Source: JABDOU01 sp041567895 (lineage in GTDB: Bacteria > Actinomycetota > Acidimicrobiia > Spongiisociales > SHLN01). Taken from it: a stretch of 64,000 bases of DNA. Below the pieces are notes generated by a model that was given only the letters and a program-made list of their open reading frames with translations, had not been told where the DNA came from and ran no database searches. This document shows, piece by piece, positions 1-7,687 of the stretch (position 1 is the first letter of the stretch; each line of letters starts with the position of its first letter). The stretch covers positions 24,449 through 88,448 of the forward strand of contig JBFGAX010000003.1 in NCBI GenBank assembly GCA_041567895.1, in the 5' to 3' direction. The translations under genes and the position numbers were made by a program.

Positions 1-970
1 AGTCATCGTCAGGAGTCCCGGTCATCAGGATGATGAGGCCACCCGAAACCTGCTGGTCGATGCGCCGCACGGCGTTAGCGAAGTCGGGGATCGGCTCCGA
101 GCCGGCCTCAGCCAGCCACTCCATCCCCTTGTCGAAATCTTCCTTTCTGGTCACCCCCTTACCCGGTACGGCCAGTACAGGTCCGACTCCGGCGCGGAAG
201 AGGTGCTGGTACATCGATGCCGCGCACGAAACCGCGTCTTCGAAGATCTCAGCCGTCTTGTATGAGCCAGGCCGGGGATCGAACAGAACCATCACGGACG
301 TGTTCTGAGGATCTTGCAGTTGGCGAATCATGAGCGTGTCGCGCCTCGCGGACGCCGGCCAATGAACCCGCCGCAGGTCGTCGCCCTGACGATATTCGCG
401 TAGTGAAAAGAATTCATCACCGCCCGTGTTGCGGACAAAGCCCGGATTGACTCCCGACTCACTCCCTCGTGAGATAGGCAGTCCCCCGAGGGGCACGATG
501 GGCGGAAACACGATGATGCGGTCCACAGGGCTGGCCCCGTTTGATTGATGAGCAACACCCAGGGGATCTCCGACACTCATCACGGCGGGGCCGACTTGAT
601 GCACTCCCCGTCTTGTGGGAGTGAATTGGTAGCGAGCGCTGAGTTCGTGGCCTGCGCGAAAACGATCGACGGCAAACACTGCTTGTGGCTTCCCCGCGAC
701 GTGATCCTCGATTCTGACGTTGCGCGCATGACCTGCCGGGTCGATCCGAAGCTGTACAGAAATGGTGTCGCCGACGAACGCGTGCTGAGGAGAGATCGTG
801 CGATAGATTTCGGCGTCGGTCCGATCCCAGGCGACCTTGGCGAGTCCGATACCAACGCCCAACAGAGCAATGAGTCCGGCTGCCATGAGCTCGCGTTCTC
901 CGAACAACATCCACGAAATCAGGAACCCGACCCCTGCCACCGCCATGATTCGGCCGCGGCTCGTCAGCAT
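1..970 (-). CDS. DUF58 family protein, C-terminus cut by window edge
   Basis: Reading the minus strand from the ATG at 970 gives an open frame of 323 codons that runs off the window without a stop. Two hydrophobic stretches lie in residues 8-45. The DUF58 core motif EYRQGDDLRRVHW is near residues 192-204, followed by ARRDTLMIRQ, and a VWA-like segment begins at about residue 225 (VMVLFDP). DUF58 proteins usually accompany MoxR ATPases and are thought to be chaperone or assembly partners. The ATG lies one base after the moxR stop (TGACATG), so the two are translationally coupled. Perhaps 80-100 residues are missing. The family call is firm; its specific job is unknown. Confidence 0.87.
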   Translation of the reverse strand, partial: MLTSRGRIMAVAGVGFLISWMLFGERELMAAGLIALLGVGIGLAKVAWDRTDAEIYRTISPQHAFVGDTISVQLRIDPAGHARNVRIEDHVAGKPQAVFAVDRFRAGHELSARYQFTPTRRGVHQVGPAVMSVGDPLGVAHQSNGASPVDRIIVFPPIVPLGGLPISRGSESGVNPGFVRNTGGDEFFSLREYRQGDDLRRVHWPASARRDTLMIRQLQDPQNTSVMVLFDPRPGSYKTAEIFEDAVSCAASMYQHLFRAGVGPVLAVPGKGVTRKEDFDKGMEWLAEAGSEPIPDFANAVRRIDQQVSGGLIILMTGTPDDD

Positions 971-971
971 G

Positions 972-1946
972 TCAGTGGGCGGCTCGCACGGGAACCGACG
1001 AGATGACGTCTGTCAGTGTGGCGGCGACTGTCGCACCTCGCATGACAGCCTCAGGGCGGAGGGCCATGCGATGCGCCAGTACCGGAACTGCAAGATCCTT
1101 GAGATCGTCAGGCTGGACGAACTCCCGACCCCTCGATGCAGCCCTCGCCCTGGCAGCGCGCTGGAGCGCGAGGCTCGCACGGGGTGAGGCACCGAGCAGA
1201 ACCTCGGGATGAGAGCGCGTGGCCTCGATGAGGTCGATGAGGTATTCCCGCACCGGGGCCGAGACGTGAATGCCCCGTGCGATGCCAATCATCTTGACAA
1301 CGTCGGCAGCTCCGATGACCGGTTCGAGATCGTCAAACGAGGACGTGACGGCGTGGGCGTCCAGCATTTCCAATTCGCTCTCGCGAGTGGGATAACCAAC
1401 CGTTATGCGCATCAGAAATCGATCGAGTTGAGCTTCGGGGAGGGGATAGGTACCTTCGTGCTCAATCGGATTCTGCGTGGCGACGACGAGGAAGGGCGGG
1501 GGTAGCTCCCTCGTTATACCGTCCACCGTGACCTGCTTCTCGGCCATGGCCTCGAGCATGGCGGCCTGTGTCTTCGGACTGGCCCGATTGATTTCGTCGC
1601 CAACGACCACGTTGGCAAAGATCGGACCGCGCCTGAACACGAACTTGCCTCGCTGGCGGTCCCAAATCGAGACGCCGGTCAGGTCGGCAGGCAGGAGATC
1701 GGGGGTGAACTGGATCCGGTGGAATGTGCCATCAATGGATCTGGCAAGAGATTTGGCCAGCTGGGTTTTCCCGACTCCGGGAACGTCTTCTATCAGCACG
1801 TGGCCTTCTGCAATCATTGCCGTGACCATCAAGTCGATCACGTCACTTTTGCCCTGGATGACCCGGGCGATGTTGGTCCCGATCTCGACGAAGCGCTCCG
1901 TGAACCAGCTGGTATGGTCGGGGTAGTCGTCAGATCCGTCGACCAT
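972..1946 (-). CDS. MoxR-family AAA+ ATPase
   Basis: The 324-residue protein has Walker A (EDVPGVGKTQ, residues 54-62), Walker B (VVGDEINRA, about 114-122), a sensor 1 region (VVATQNPIEHEGTYPLPEAQ) and the C-terminal lid typical of MoxR. MoxR ATPases act as chaperones that mature or activate partner complexes, often with DUF58 and VWA proteins encoded beside them, as here. The ATG at 1946 follows a GGAGA ribosome-binding site. Its upstream region carries tandem repeats that may be regulatory. The substrate cannot be told from sequence. Confidence 0.95.
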   Translation of the reverse strand: MVDGSDDYPDHTSWFTERFVEIGTNIARVIQGKSDVIDLMVTAMIAEGHVLIEDVPGVGKTQLAKSLARSIDGTFHRIQFTPDLLPADLTGVSIWDRQRGKFVFRRGPIFANVVVGDEINRASPKTQAAMLEAMAEKQVTVDGITRELPPPFLVVATQNPIEHEGTYPLPEAQLDRFLMRITVGYPTRESELEMLDAHAVTSSFDDLEPVIGAADVVKMIGIARGIHVSAPVREYLIDLIEATRSHPEVLLGASPRASLALQRAARARAASRGREFVQPDDLKDLAVPVLAHRMALRPEAVMRGATVAATLTDVISSVPVRAAH

Positions 1947-2020
1947 GTTTCTCCATTTGTTTCCGTCCTCTCAGATCCTGACCGCTTCTGGACTGCCGTT
2001 GTGAGCTTTTGTGAGCGTTG

Positions 2021-2065
2021 CCTGAATCCTCGTTACCTGAATCCTTCTTGCCTGAAAACCTCGTT
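2021..2065. repeat. Three tandem 15-bp repeats upstream of moxR
   Basis: Copies are CCTGAATCCTCGTTA (2021-2035), CCTGAATCCTTCTTG (2036-2050) and CCTGAAAACCTCGTT (2051-2065). They have an exact 15-bp period and lie 75-119 bp upstream of the moxR start. They could be operator iterons or a degenerate microsatellite. Confidence 0.7.
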
Positions 2066-2238
2066 TGGTCTTCGTTTCAGTCGCCCCTGGACTCGTCGTG
2101 GAAAACGATGCCTCATCTCCGGATTCAGGCCGCACCATTGCTGCGGCACACCTCTGGAGCGTCAGGTTAGCGAGTCCTTGAAGTTGCGCTCATCCGACGT
2201 ATCGTGTCGAAAATCATCGTGCGTTCATCGGTCCAACG

Positions 2239-2298
2239 CGACGAATGACCCGCGGCGACTCGTGACCCGATTCGACGCATGACAGGGACTCATGACAG
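2239..2298. repeat. Three tandem 17-bp repeats plus a partial fourth
   Basis: Copies start at 2239, 2256 and 2273 with pattern CGAC-NN-RTGACMSG. An extra ATGACAG occurs at 2292-2298. They are 17 bp apart and so not on one DNA face (about 10.5 bp per turn), which argues against simple cooperative binding. The unit differs from the 15-bp set at 2021. Confidence 0.65.
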
Positions 2299-2395
2299 GA
2301 CAGCACATCCAACCAGCGCTCCACCCCGGTGAGCGTTGTGATGCAACGAGGCTCGATCCGACGATCAGGCGGACGTGCTACCTAGAGTGGCAAAT

Positions 2396-2620
2396 GTGAA
2401 AGATTTATTTCGCGCTCTCTTGCGTCGCCCGGAGCTGTGGGTCGAGGCTCTGCGTGCTGCCTGGGCCATACGTTCCCGATTCGGTCGGGGGTCTCCCTTT
2501 TCGCTCCGGGGACGCTATTACAGATGGCGTATGTCAACGGCCTACGGAGCGCAGGTACCGTATCCGGAGGGTGAGGACGTGATCGAGTTTCTGGTTTGGA
2601 GAAAGCATCAACGCGCATGA
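2396..2620 (+). CDS. Small conserved-looking protein of unknown function
   Basis: About 75 residues starting at GTG 2396 (KDLFRALLRRPELWVEAL...). It is rich in Arg, Trp and Tyr, with a basic N-terminal helix and the C-terminal end VIEFLVWRKHQRA. The start is chosen because TAGAGT at 2383-2388 sits 7 nt before GTG 2396, the leaderless spacing seen elsewhere in this window; an in-frame GTG at 2375 is possible. The stop overlaps the next start as ATGA (2617-2620), which supports a real two-gene operon. No recognised domain and no signal peptide. Confidence 0.65.
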   Translation: MKDLFRALLRRPELWVEALRAAWAIRSRFGRGSPFSLRGRYYRWRMSTAYGAQVPYPEGEDVIEFLVWRKHQRA

Positions 2621-3621
2621 CACAGGTTGAGTTGGCAGCAGCGCTTCGCTCCATCCCCGGTGTAGAAGACGCCGAGGTTGGAAATGAGGGTGATCACGAG
2701 GGGGTGCGTGTTCGGCTGACGACTGACGCCGATCCCAATGCTGTAGCCGAGGCCGTGAGGGCGATGCTTGCGGACCGGGGTTTGAGGAGCCGAATGGCGC
2801 CACCCCGGGTACGGGTGGAGCCGACGAGCGCGCCTCCGCCCCCGTTCCCGCGAGAACATCATGTTGAGGATGGACCCTCGTCGGTTGCCGAACTGTTCGA
2901 TGAGTCCATGGCGAATGATGCAGTTGCGGAAGATGCCTTAGCCGAGGATGCGATGGTGGGAGTTTCCGCTGCGGGCGACGAAGCCGGGGGTCCCACGGAG
3001 TCGGACGACGTCGTGGGTGCGAGTGATTCTCCGGTCCAAGACGCCACGAGACTGCAGGAGGCCGCATCTACGGGCGCACCTATCGGAACAGATATCGCCG
3101 GGTCGGATTCGACGGGCCGGGTCCCCATTGCCATCCCGGGGCCTCCCGGGGATGCCGCAGATGGGACTCAGCGCTTCGCAGCCGATACGTCGGAGATGTC
3201 TCGGAGCACCGGTGCTCCCGACTCTGCGACAGACCTCGCCGCCGACACCGCGCATGAAGCCGTGCCTGAACAGACAGCACAAACCATGGGTGGGATTGCG
3301 TCTCTCCGCCTGGAAGAAGACCGCCATGGGGTCACCATCACCGCCGTTGCCAAAGATGGCACGACCGCCGTCCGGAAAGCGCGCCCGCATGAAGATGCCA
3401 TTCGTAACGGCGTGATCGCGACCGTGTCTGCCCTTTTCGATCCAAGGGCTCCGGCCCCATTTGTCGTTGCGATTCGCGAATCCGTGATCGAGGACGGCGA
3501 AATCGTCACCGTGGTGCTCGACGATCACACCGGCGAGCGACTGGTGGGCGCTGCGGTTGTGGGCGCGGAACCGGCGTTCGCCATCGCCAGGGCGACGTTC
3601 GCCGCAATGAGCGATCGGTAG
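2617..3621 (+). CDS. Uncharacterised protein with two folded ends and an acidic linker
   Basis: The 334-residue product starts at ATG 2617, overlapping the previous stop. Residues 1-60 look like a small alpha/beta domain (EDAEVGNEGDHEGVRVRL). Residues about 65-215 are low-complexity and rich in Ala, Asp, Glu, Ser and Thr. Residues about 225-334 form a second domain with alternating beta strands (RHGVTITAVAKDGTTAVRKA, then HTGERLVGAAVVGAEPAF). There is no signal peptide or membrane segment, so it is probably cytoplasmic. Function unknown; coding is supported by codon use and the ATGA overlap. Confidence 0.75.
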   Translation: MTQVELAAALRSIPGVEDAEVGNEGDHEGVRVRLTTDADPNAVAEAVRAMLADRGLRSRMAPPRVRVEPTSAPPPPFPREHHVEDGPSSVAELFDESMANDAVAEDALAEDAMVGVSAAGDEAGGPTESDDVVGASDSPVQDATRLQEAASTGAPIGTDIAGSDSTGRVPIAIPGPPGDAADGTQRFAADTSEMSRSTGAPDSATDLAADTAHEAVPEQTAQTMGGIASLRLEEDRHGVTITAVAKDGTTAVRKARPHEDAIRNGVIATVSALFDPRAPAPFVVAIRESVIEDGEIVTVVLDDHTGERLVGAAVVGAEPAFAIARATFAAMSDR

Positions 3622-3641
3622 TCCGCGAGGGACGTTTCGCA

Positions 3642-3663
3642 CTCGGATCAGGATCGATCCGAG
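3642..3663. terminator. Perfect 8-bp stem-loop after the 2617 gene
   Basis: CTCGGATC (3642-3649) pairs with GATCCGAG (3656-3663) across a 6-nt loop, 20 bp after the stop at 3621. There is no U tract, so it may be a Rho-type or RNA-stability hairpin rather than a canonical terminator. Confidence 0.3.
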
Positions 3664-3762
3664 GAAATGGCACCTCAGTTCCTCGTCTATCACGCTGGGT
3701 GTGCACCCTGATACGCTTCGTGCTTACATAAAGTGCTGGCTGAGTCGAGGACGGAGGAAGGG

Positions 3763-3778
3763 TTGATCACCCGATCAA
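3763..3778. promoter_or_regulatory. Inverted repeat just upstream of the recombinase-like gene
   Basis: TTGATC (3763-3768), ACCC, GATCAA (3773-3778) is a perfect 6-bp inverted repeat ending 13 nt before GTG 3792. It could be an operator for the downstream gene or a small hairpin near its start. A recombinase-type protein binding its own upstream site is possible but speculative. Confidence 0.35.
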
Positions 3779-3791
3779 AACGGGGTGCTGC

Positions 3792-4313
3792 GTGCGCGTA
3801 GTCGGATACGTGCGCGAGTCCTCCCATCCCGACGACGGGATTCCGGCTTTTGTGCAGGGGGAGAAGATTCGCGCCTGGTCGAGGCAATCAGGTCACCAGT
3901 TGCTCGCATGGTTCCAGGATGTCCGTCAAGAGGGTCATCAGCTCTCACGAGACGGGTTCAAAGCTCTTCTGCAGCAGATCGAGCGTAGCGACGTCGAAGC
4001 TGTCGTGGTCGCCGAGCTGGCCGTCCTCGCATCGGATGTGACCATCCAGGAGATCATGCTGTGGGATCTTCGGCTCCGGGGGGTGTCTGTCATATCGGCT
4101 GATCCCTCCGAGATGCGGCAATTCGAGGACCCATCGACAACGAGGATCGTGATCAGAGATCTCCTGACGCGGGTTGAGGAGTATCGAAGGTTTCTCGAAA
4201 CCACGAACGGACCCGCCCGTGCACTCCCCGCGCCGTTCAGCAACGCTGACGAAGTCATCGTCGAGTTGCTGCCGGCGGTTGAGCGTCAGTCCCAAGATCG
4301 GCCGACTAACTAA
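3792..4313 (+). CDS. Serine-recombinase N-terminal-like protein with degraded active site
   Basis: The 173-residue protein begins RVVGYVRESS, matching the resolvase nucleophile motif (Y-x-R-x-S), and keeps the Arg of LSRDGFKALL that aligns with R45 of gamma-delta resolvase. Where resolvases have the LDRLxR motif it has ELAVLAS, so the Asp and both Arg residues expected there are missing. No C-terminal helix-turn-helix follows; the chain ends in a helical region (TRVEEYRRFLE) and a short tail. I infer a domesticated, probably recombination-inactive protein, perhaps a DNA-binding or dimerisation module. It starts at GTG 3792 and lies 13 bp before the HNH gene, so the two may be co-transcribed. 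Confidence 0.75.
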   Translation: MRVVGYVRESSHPDDGIPAFVQGEKIRAWSRQSGHQLLAWFQDVRQEGHQLSRDGFKALLQQIERSDVEAVVVAELAVLASDVTIQEIMLWDLRLRGVSVISADPSEMRQFEDPSTTRIVIRDLLTRVEEYRRFLETTNGPARALPAPFSNADEVIVELLPAVERQSQDRPTN

Positions 4314-4326
4314 TCTGGCTGCGGTC

Positions 4327-4830
4327 ATGTCACGCTCGCTCGTCCTGAACGCAACGTACGAACCGCTCTCGATCGTACCGGCTCGCCGAGCCCTGGTTCT
4401 GGTGTTGCGGGAGAAAGCGATTGCTATCGAGAACGGGGACGCGACCTGGCATTCCGAGATGCTTGCTCTGTCGGTTCCGACCGTGATCCGCTTGCGAAAC
4501 TATGTGAAGGTTCCGTACGGCCGCCGCGTTGCGCTCAACCGTCGGGCAGTGTTTGTTCGCGATGACTTCACATGCCAGTATTGCGCCGGTCCGGCCGAAA
4601 ACCTCGATCACGTCGTTCCGCGATCGCGAGGGGGTCAACACACGTGGGAAAACGTTGTTGCCTGTTGCAAGCGCTGCAATGTTCGCAAGAGCGATCGCAG
4701 CCTGGAGGAGGCCGGATACCAGCTCAAGAAGCGACCCGGTCCCCCGAACCGTTATGGCTGGGTCATGTTGGCATTAGGAGCGCAGCCGCATCCGACGTGG
4801 CAACCATATCTCGAGGCGGTGCCGGCCTGA
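4327..4830 (+). CDS. HNH endonuclease family protein
   Basis: The 168-residue protein has a full HNH site: a CQYC zinc pair, LDHVVPRSRGGQHTW, then CCKRCNVRKSDRSLEEAG. The N-terminal 75 residues (RSLVLNATYEPLSIV) are typical of the chromosomal HNH proteins common in Actinobacteria, which are usually not linked to mobile DNA. The start is ATG 4327; upstream in-frame starts would read into the recombinase-like gene. TAATCT lies 10 nt before the ATG. The biological role of this subfamily is not established; a nuclease acting in DNA repair or defence is plausible. Confidence 0.92.
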   Translation: MSRSLVLNATYEPLSIVPARRALVLVLREKAIAIENGDATWHSEMLALSVPTVIRLRNYVKVPYGRRVALNRRAVFVRDDFTCQYCAGPAENLDHVVPRSRGGQHTWENVVACCKRCNVRKSDRSLEEAGYQLKKRPGPPNRYGWVMLALGAQPHPTWQPYLEAVPA

Positions 4831-4883
4831 CGGCGACAGCGCCATCTCAGCCGACTGATGCAGGTCTCCGAGGTTGCACGTGG

Positions 4884-5585
4884 TCACGCGAAAGGATCCT
4901 TGTCCAGCCAATCACGGGCACTCAGTTTTGATCCGGTCGGTACGTCGCAATCGGATCGAGCGAGATAGAGGAACACCGGCATGATCTCGGCAGGGGAGGG
5001 GATGGTTGACGGATCCTCGTCGGGTTGTGCTTCCGCCCGCATCGGAGTGGCTGTGCCTCCAGGGTTGACCGAATAGACGTTGCCCTCCCATTCCTGTGCA
5101 AGGATTTCGGTCCAGTTCTCGAGGGCCGCCTTGCTGATGGCGTACATGCCCCAGGGAGTACGTCCTTGCCTGCCGACGGAACTGGACACACCGATGATGG
5201 TCGCGTCGGGGCTCATCCACGGCAGCAGGGCCTGGTGCAGCCTCTGCACAGCGGTCAGATTGACATGAAAGACTTCGGCCCATGCGTCTTCGGGATACTC
5301 TGCGAGAGGCACTTTCGGCCCGAGGGCGCCTGCTGCGTGGACCACGACATCTAGCGGTTGCGACAGTCCTGATATCACGGTTGAGCGACCTTCATCTGTG
5401 GCGAGATCGGCTGCGATTGTCGCGATCATCGGTCGATCGGCGGCCGTCTCGGCCAACTCTTCCTTACGGCGGGCCGTGCCGATCACGGCAGCGCCCTCGT
5501 CCGCGTAACTACGACAAAGCTGGCGTCCGATGCCGGACGATGCTCCGGTGACGAGGATGGTTCGAGTGGCGAGGTTGTCAGACAT
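4884..5585 (-). CDS. Short-chain dehydrogenase/reductase
   Basis: A 233-residue classical SDR: TGASSGIG nucleotide-binding motif at about residues 14-21, NLT near 110, active-site Ser in VSSSVG and the YAISK catalytic Tyr/Lys pair. The arginine after the first strand-helix unit (TARRKEE) suggests NADP(H). The substrate cannot be inferred. TAACCT lies 9 nt before the ATG on its strand, so the mRNA has little or no leader. It is divergent from the MFS gene with 75 bp between starts, so shared regulation is possible. Confidence 0.93.
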   Translation of the reverse strand: MSDNLATRTILVTGASSGIGRQLCRSYADEGAAVIGTARRKEELAETAADRPMIATIAADLATDEGRSTVISGLSQPLDVVVHAAGALGPKVPLAEYPEDAWAEVFHVNLTAVQRLHQALLPWMSPDATIIGVSSSVGRQGRTPWGMYAISKAALENWTEILAQEWEGNVYSVNPGGTATPMRAEAQPDEDPSTIPSPAEIMPVFLYLARSDCDVPTGSKLSARDWLDKDPFA

Positions 5586-5660
5586 GATCGACGCAGGTTA
5601 GGAGAGATCATCGACTGTCGACAGCCGTCGGCAATACGTGGCGGAGATTAGGGTCCCTTC

Positions 5661-6842
5661 ATGCGTCGGCATGCACCCACGTTGATCATGCTGGTTTTTG
5701 TTGCAGTGCTCATCTTGGGAACGCGAGGGTCATTCGGGCTTTTCATCGCGCCCTGGGAAGAGAAATTTGGTGTGGGAAGGGCCGCTGCCTCCTTGATCAG
5801 CGCCACCGGGTTTCTCACGTACGGTCTCGCGCAACCCATAGCTGGTCGGCTGCTCGAACGCTGGTCGCCCCGCCTCGTGATCGGTACCGGACTCGTGCTG
5901 GTTGCCGTCGGGCTGGCGGCGGCCGCAGTGAGCACGTCGGTATGGATGGTCGTGGTCGCTATCGGCCTCATCGCCTCCTTCGGGACCGGACTCTCCTCGC
6001 TTTCGGCACTGTCATACGTTGCAGGGGAACTCGTCGAAGGGGAGGGTGGGATGGTCTTCGGATTCCTGACGGCGGGCGCAGCCGGGGGACAGGTGGTGAT
6101 TCTTCCGATCGCGACCGTTGCCCTCGGAGTTTCCCTTCAAACCTCGCTGCTGGTCATCGCATTGCTGTGCGGCCTCGTAGCCATAGCGGTGTTCATCCGG
6201 GTTCCTGATCTGCCCGCCCGCACGACGACGGAACCCACGACCCCGCTCGTAGAAATGGTCAAACAATCGCGGTTCTGGCTGCTTCTCCTGCCGTTCTTCA
6301 TCTGCGGATACACGACATCAGGCATGATCGAAACCCATCTCATTCCTTTTGCGCTCGACCACCACATCGAACAGGCAACGGCTTCTGCTGCGCTTGCGAC
6401 CCTTGCCGCCTTCAATATCGCCGGAGTCCTGATTGCCGGAGCTCTGACGGACCGTATCAACCGGGGATCCATGCTCGGATGGATCTACATCCTCCGTGCG
6501 GGTACGTTGCTCATGTTGCCGTTCATCACGAACCCGATGGGCCTATTCGTGTTCGGGGCTCTGTTTGGGGTCGCTGACTACTCGACCGTTCCGCCAACGA
6601 CTTCGCTCACCCGCACCGTGTTCAAAACCGGAGGCTGGGCAGTGGCAATCGGAGTCATCTCGGCAGCCCACCAGATGGGGTCAGCACTCGGCGCCTGGCT
6701 TCCAGGAATCGTGTTCGAGTACTTCGGAAGTTACTCCGCCGCTTTCGTATCGGGCGCGATCAGCCTCGTGCTCGCAGCAGTACTGAGTTTCATGCTCAGA
6801 AATACGAGGTCGGAACCGGTCGCCGTGGCCGTCGTCTCCTAG
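5661..6842 (+). CDS. MFS transporter
   Basis: The 393-residue protein has about 12 hydrophobic segments, a central cytoplasmic loop near residue 185-200 (VPDLPARTTTEP), and the MFS-type ALTDRINRGSMLGW motif in the second half. The layout resembles the oxalate/formate-antiporter-like and monocarboxylate branch of the superfamily, though the substrate is unknown. TAGGGT at 5649-5654 sits 6 nt before the ATG, suggesting a leaderless transcript. Divergent partner: the SDR gene. Confidence 0.92.
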   Translation: MRRHAPTLIMLVFVAVLILGTRGSFGLFIAPWEEKFGVGRAAASLISATGFLTYGLAQPIAGRLLERWSPRLVIGTGLVLVAVGLAAAAVSTSVWMVVVAIGLIASFGTGLSSLSALSYVAGELVEGEGGMVFGFLTAGAAGGQVVILPIATVALGVSLQTSLLVIALLCGLVAIAVFIRVPDLPARTTTEPTTPLVEMVKQSRFWLLLLPFFICGYTTSGMIETHLIPFALDHHIEQATASAALATLAAFNIAGVLIAGALTDRINRGSMLGWIYILRAGTLLMLPFITNPMGLFVFGALFGVADYSTVPPTTSLTRTVFKTGGWAVAIGVISAAHQMGSALGAWLPGIVFEYFGSYSAAFVSGAISLVLAAVLSFMLRNTRSEPVAVAVVS

Positions 6843-6880
6843 TTCGGTTCGCCTTCTCCTTCCCACGGTAGGTCATTCCT

Positions 6881-6897
6881 GCCGTCCCTCGGACGGC
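6881..6897. terminator. 7-bp stem-loop downstream of the MFS gene
   Basis: GCCGTCC (6881-6887), CTC loop, GGACGGC (6891-6897), followed by TTCTCTG. It lies 39 bp after the MFS stop. The stem is perfect but the T tract is poor, so termination here is plausible rather than certain. Confidence 0.4.
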
Positions 6898-7013
6898 TTC
6901 TCTGATCGATTCGAGCCGATCTCACCTGTCGCATCTTGCGGTTGCCTCACCGCCGGGGCGCGAATCGGTCCTTCGATGGAGGGCTGGTTTCTGGGAAAAG
7001 TGGGAGTTGGTTG

Positions 7014-7042
7014 TTGACAAATGGCGCGAAGTGGGGCATAGT
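7014..7042 (+). promoter_or_regulatory. Promoter of the dcw (mra) cluster
   Basis: TTGACA (7014-7019) and CATAGT (7037-7042) are separated by exactly 17 bp, giving a near-consensus housekeeping promoter. Transcription would start near 7049, leaving a leader of about 195 nt before mraZ. It is the strongest promoter match I see in the window. Confidence 0.75.
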
Positions 7043-7046
7043 GGGG
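7022..7046 (+). promoter_or_regulatory. Probable MraZ operator overlapping the dcw promoter
   Basis: Three direct repeats TGGCG (7022), TGGGG (7032) and TGGGG (7042) are each separated by 5 nt. In E. coli, MraZ is reported to bind TGGGN repeats with 5-nt spacers in its own promoter. Here the repeats cover the spacer and the -10 element, so MraZ binding should block RNA polymerase. The first copy deviates in one base. Confidence 0.65.
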
Positions 7047-7243
7047 GACCCGTGCACAAGGACGGGTACGCCGGGACCAGGAAGAGGGTCGAAACGGCGT
7101 GGAGGACCAACCAACCGAGGACCACCGCATGGCGAATGCCGCCGACAGATCGACGCTCATCTACGCGGCTCGCTCCCGTGTTGGCTCCTGTGGTGGATCG
7201 TTCGACGAGCTGACGCGCGTCCTCACAGTGGGACGATCTTGAT

Positions 7244-7687
7244 TTGTTCGTTGGTGAGTACACCCATGCGCTCGATGGGAAGGGCCGCCTCGTGCTTCCC
7301 AGCCGATTCCGTGACGAACTCGCATCCGGTTGCTACGTCACGAAGGGTCAGGAGCGATGCCTCTATGTCTTCGACGAGAAGCAATTCGATCGCGAGGTCG
7401 AGCGTGTCAGATCGAACTCGCGTGCAGATCGCAGCTACCGCACATACGCTCGTGTGTTCTTCAGCGGAGCCAGCGACCAGCAGCTCGATAAACAAGGGCG
7501 CATCCAGATACCGGCCGGTCTCCGTGCCTATGCATCTCTCAATAAAGACGTCGCCATTCTCGGAGTCGGTGAACGAATCGAGATTTGGGACAGCGAAACC
7601 TGGGCTGCCTATCTGGCAGGGGAGGCGGATCAGTTCTATTCCAATATCAGCGAAGACACGTCCGGCGCTGGAGGAGGCTCCCCATGA
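7244..7687 (+). CDS. mraZ: Transcriptional regulator MraZ
   Basis: The 147-residue protein has the two SpoVT/AbrB-like halves of MraZ: FVGEYTHALDGKGRLVLPSR near the start, and a second DKQGRIQIPAGLRAYA near residue 85. MraZ forms a ring-shaped oligomer that binds repeats in its own promoter and tunes the dcw cluster. The start is TTG 7244, since it gives the conserved N-terminus. Its likely operator is at 7022-7046. Confidence 0.97.
   Translation: MFVGEYTHALDGKGRLVLPSRFRDELASGCYVTKGQERCLYVFDEKQFDREVERVRSNSRADRSYRTYARVFFSGASDQQLDKQGRIQIPAGLRAYASLNKDVAILGVGERIEIWDSETWAAYLAGEADQFYSNISEDTSGAGGGSP

Larger units (their letters stand above)
1947..2395. other. Divergent intergenic region with short tandem repeats
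   Basis: About 450 bp separate moxR (minus) from the gene at 2396 (plus). I find no convincing coding frame. The stretch holds a 10-bp direct repeat at 2001-2020 (GTGAGC twice), three 15-bp tandem copies at 2021-2065 and three 17-bp tandem copies at 2239-2289. A TAGAGT box at 2383-2388 lies 7 nt before the GTG at 2396. The repeats suggest binding sites for a multimeric regulator, but no regulator gene is next to them. Confidence 0.6.
6843..7243. other. Intergenic region ahead of the dcw cluster
   Basis: A 401-bp gap without a convincing gene. It holds a hairpin just after the MFS gene (6881-6897), a strong sigma-70-type promoter (7014-7042) overlapped by MraZ-type repeats (7022-7046), and a mRNA leader of about 195 nt before the mraZ start at 7244. 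Confidence 0.7.

Noticed and set aside
3622..4313. Complete resolvase/transposon module
   Set aside because: The protein lacks catalytic residues and the DNA-binding domain, and there are no terminal repeats around it.
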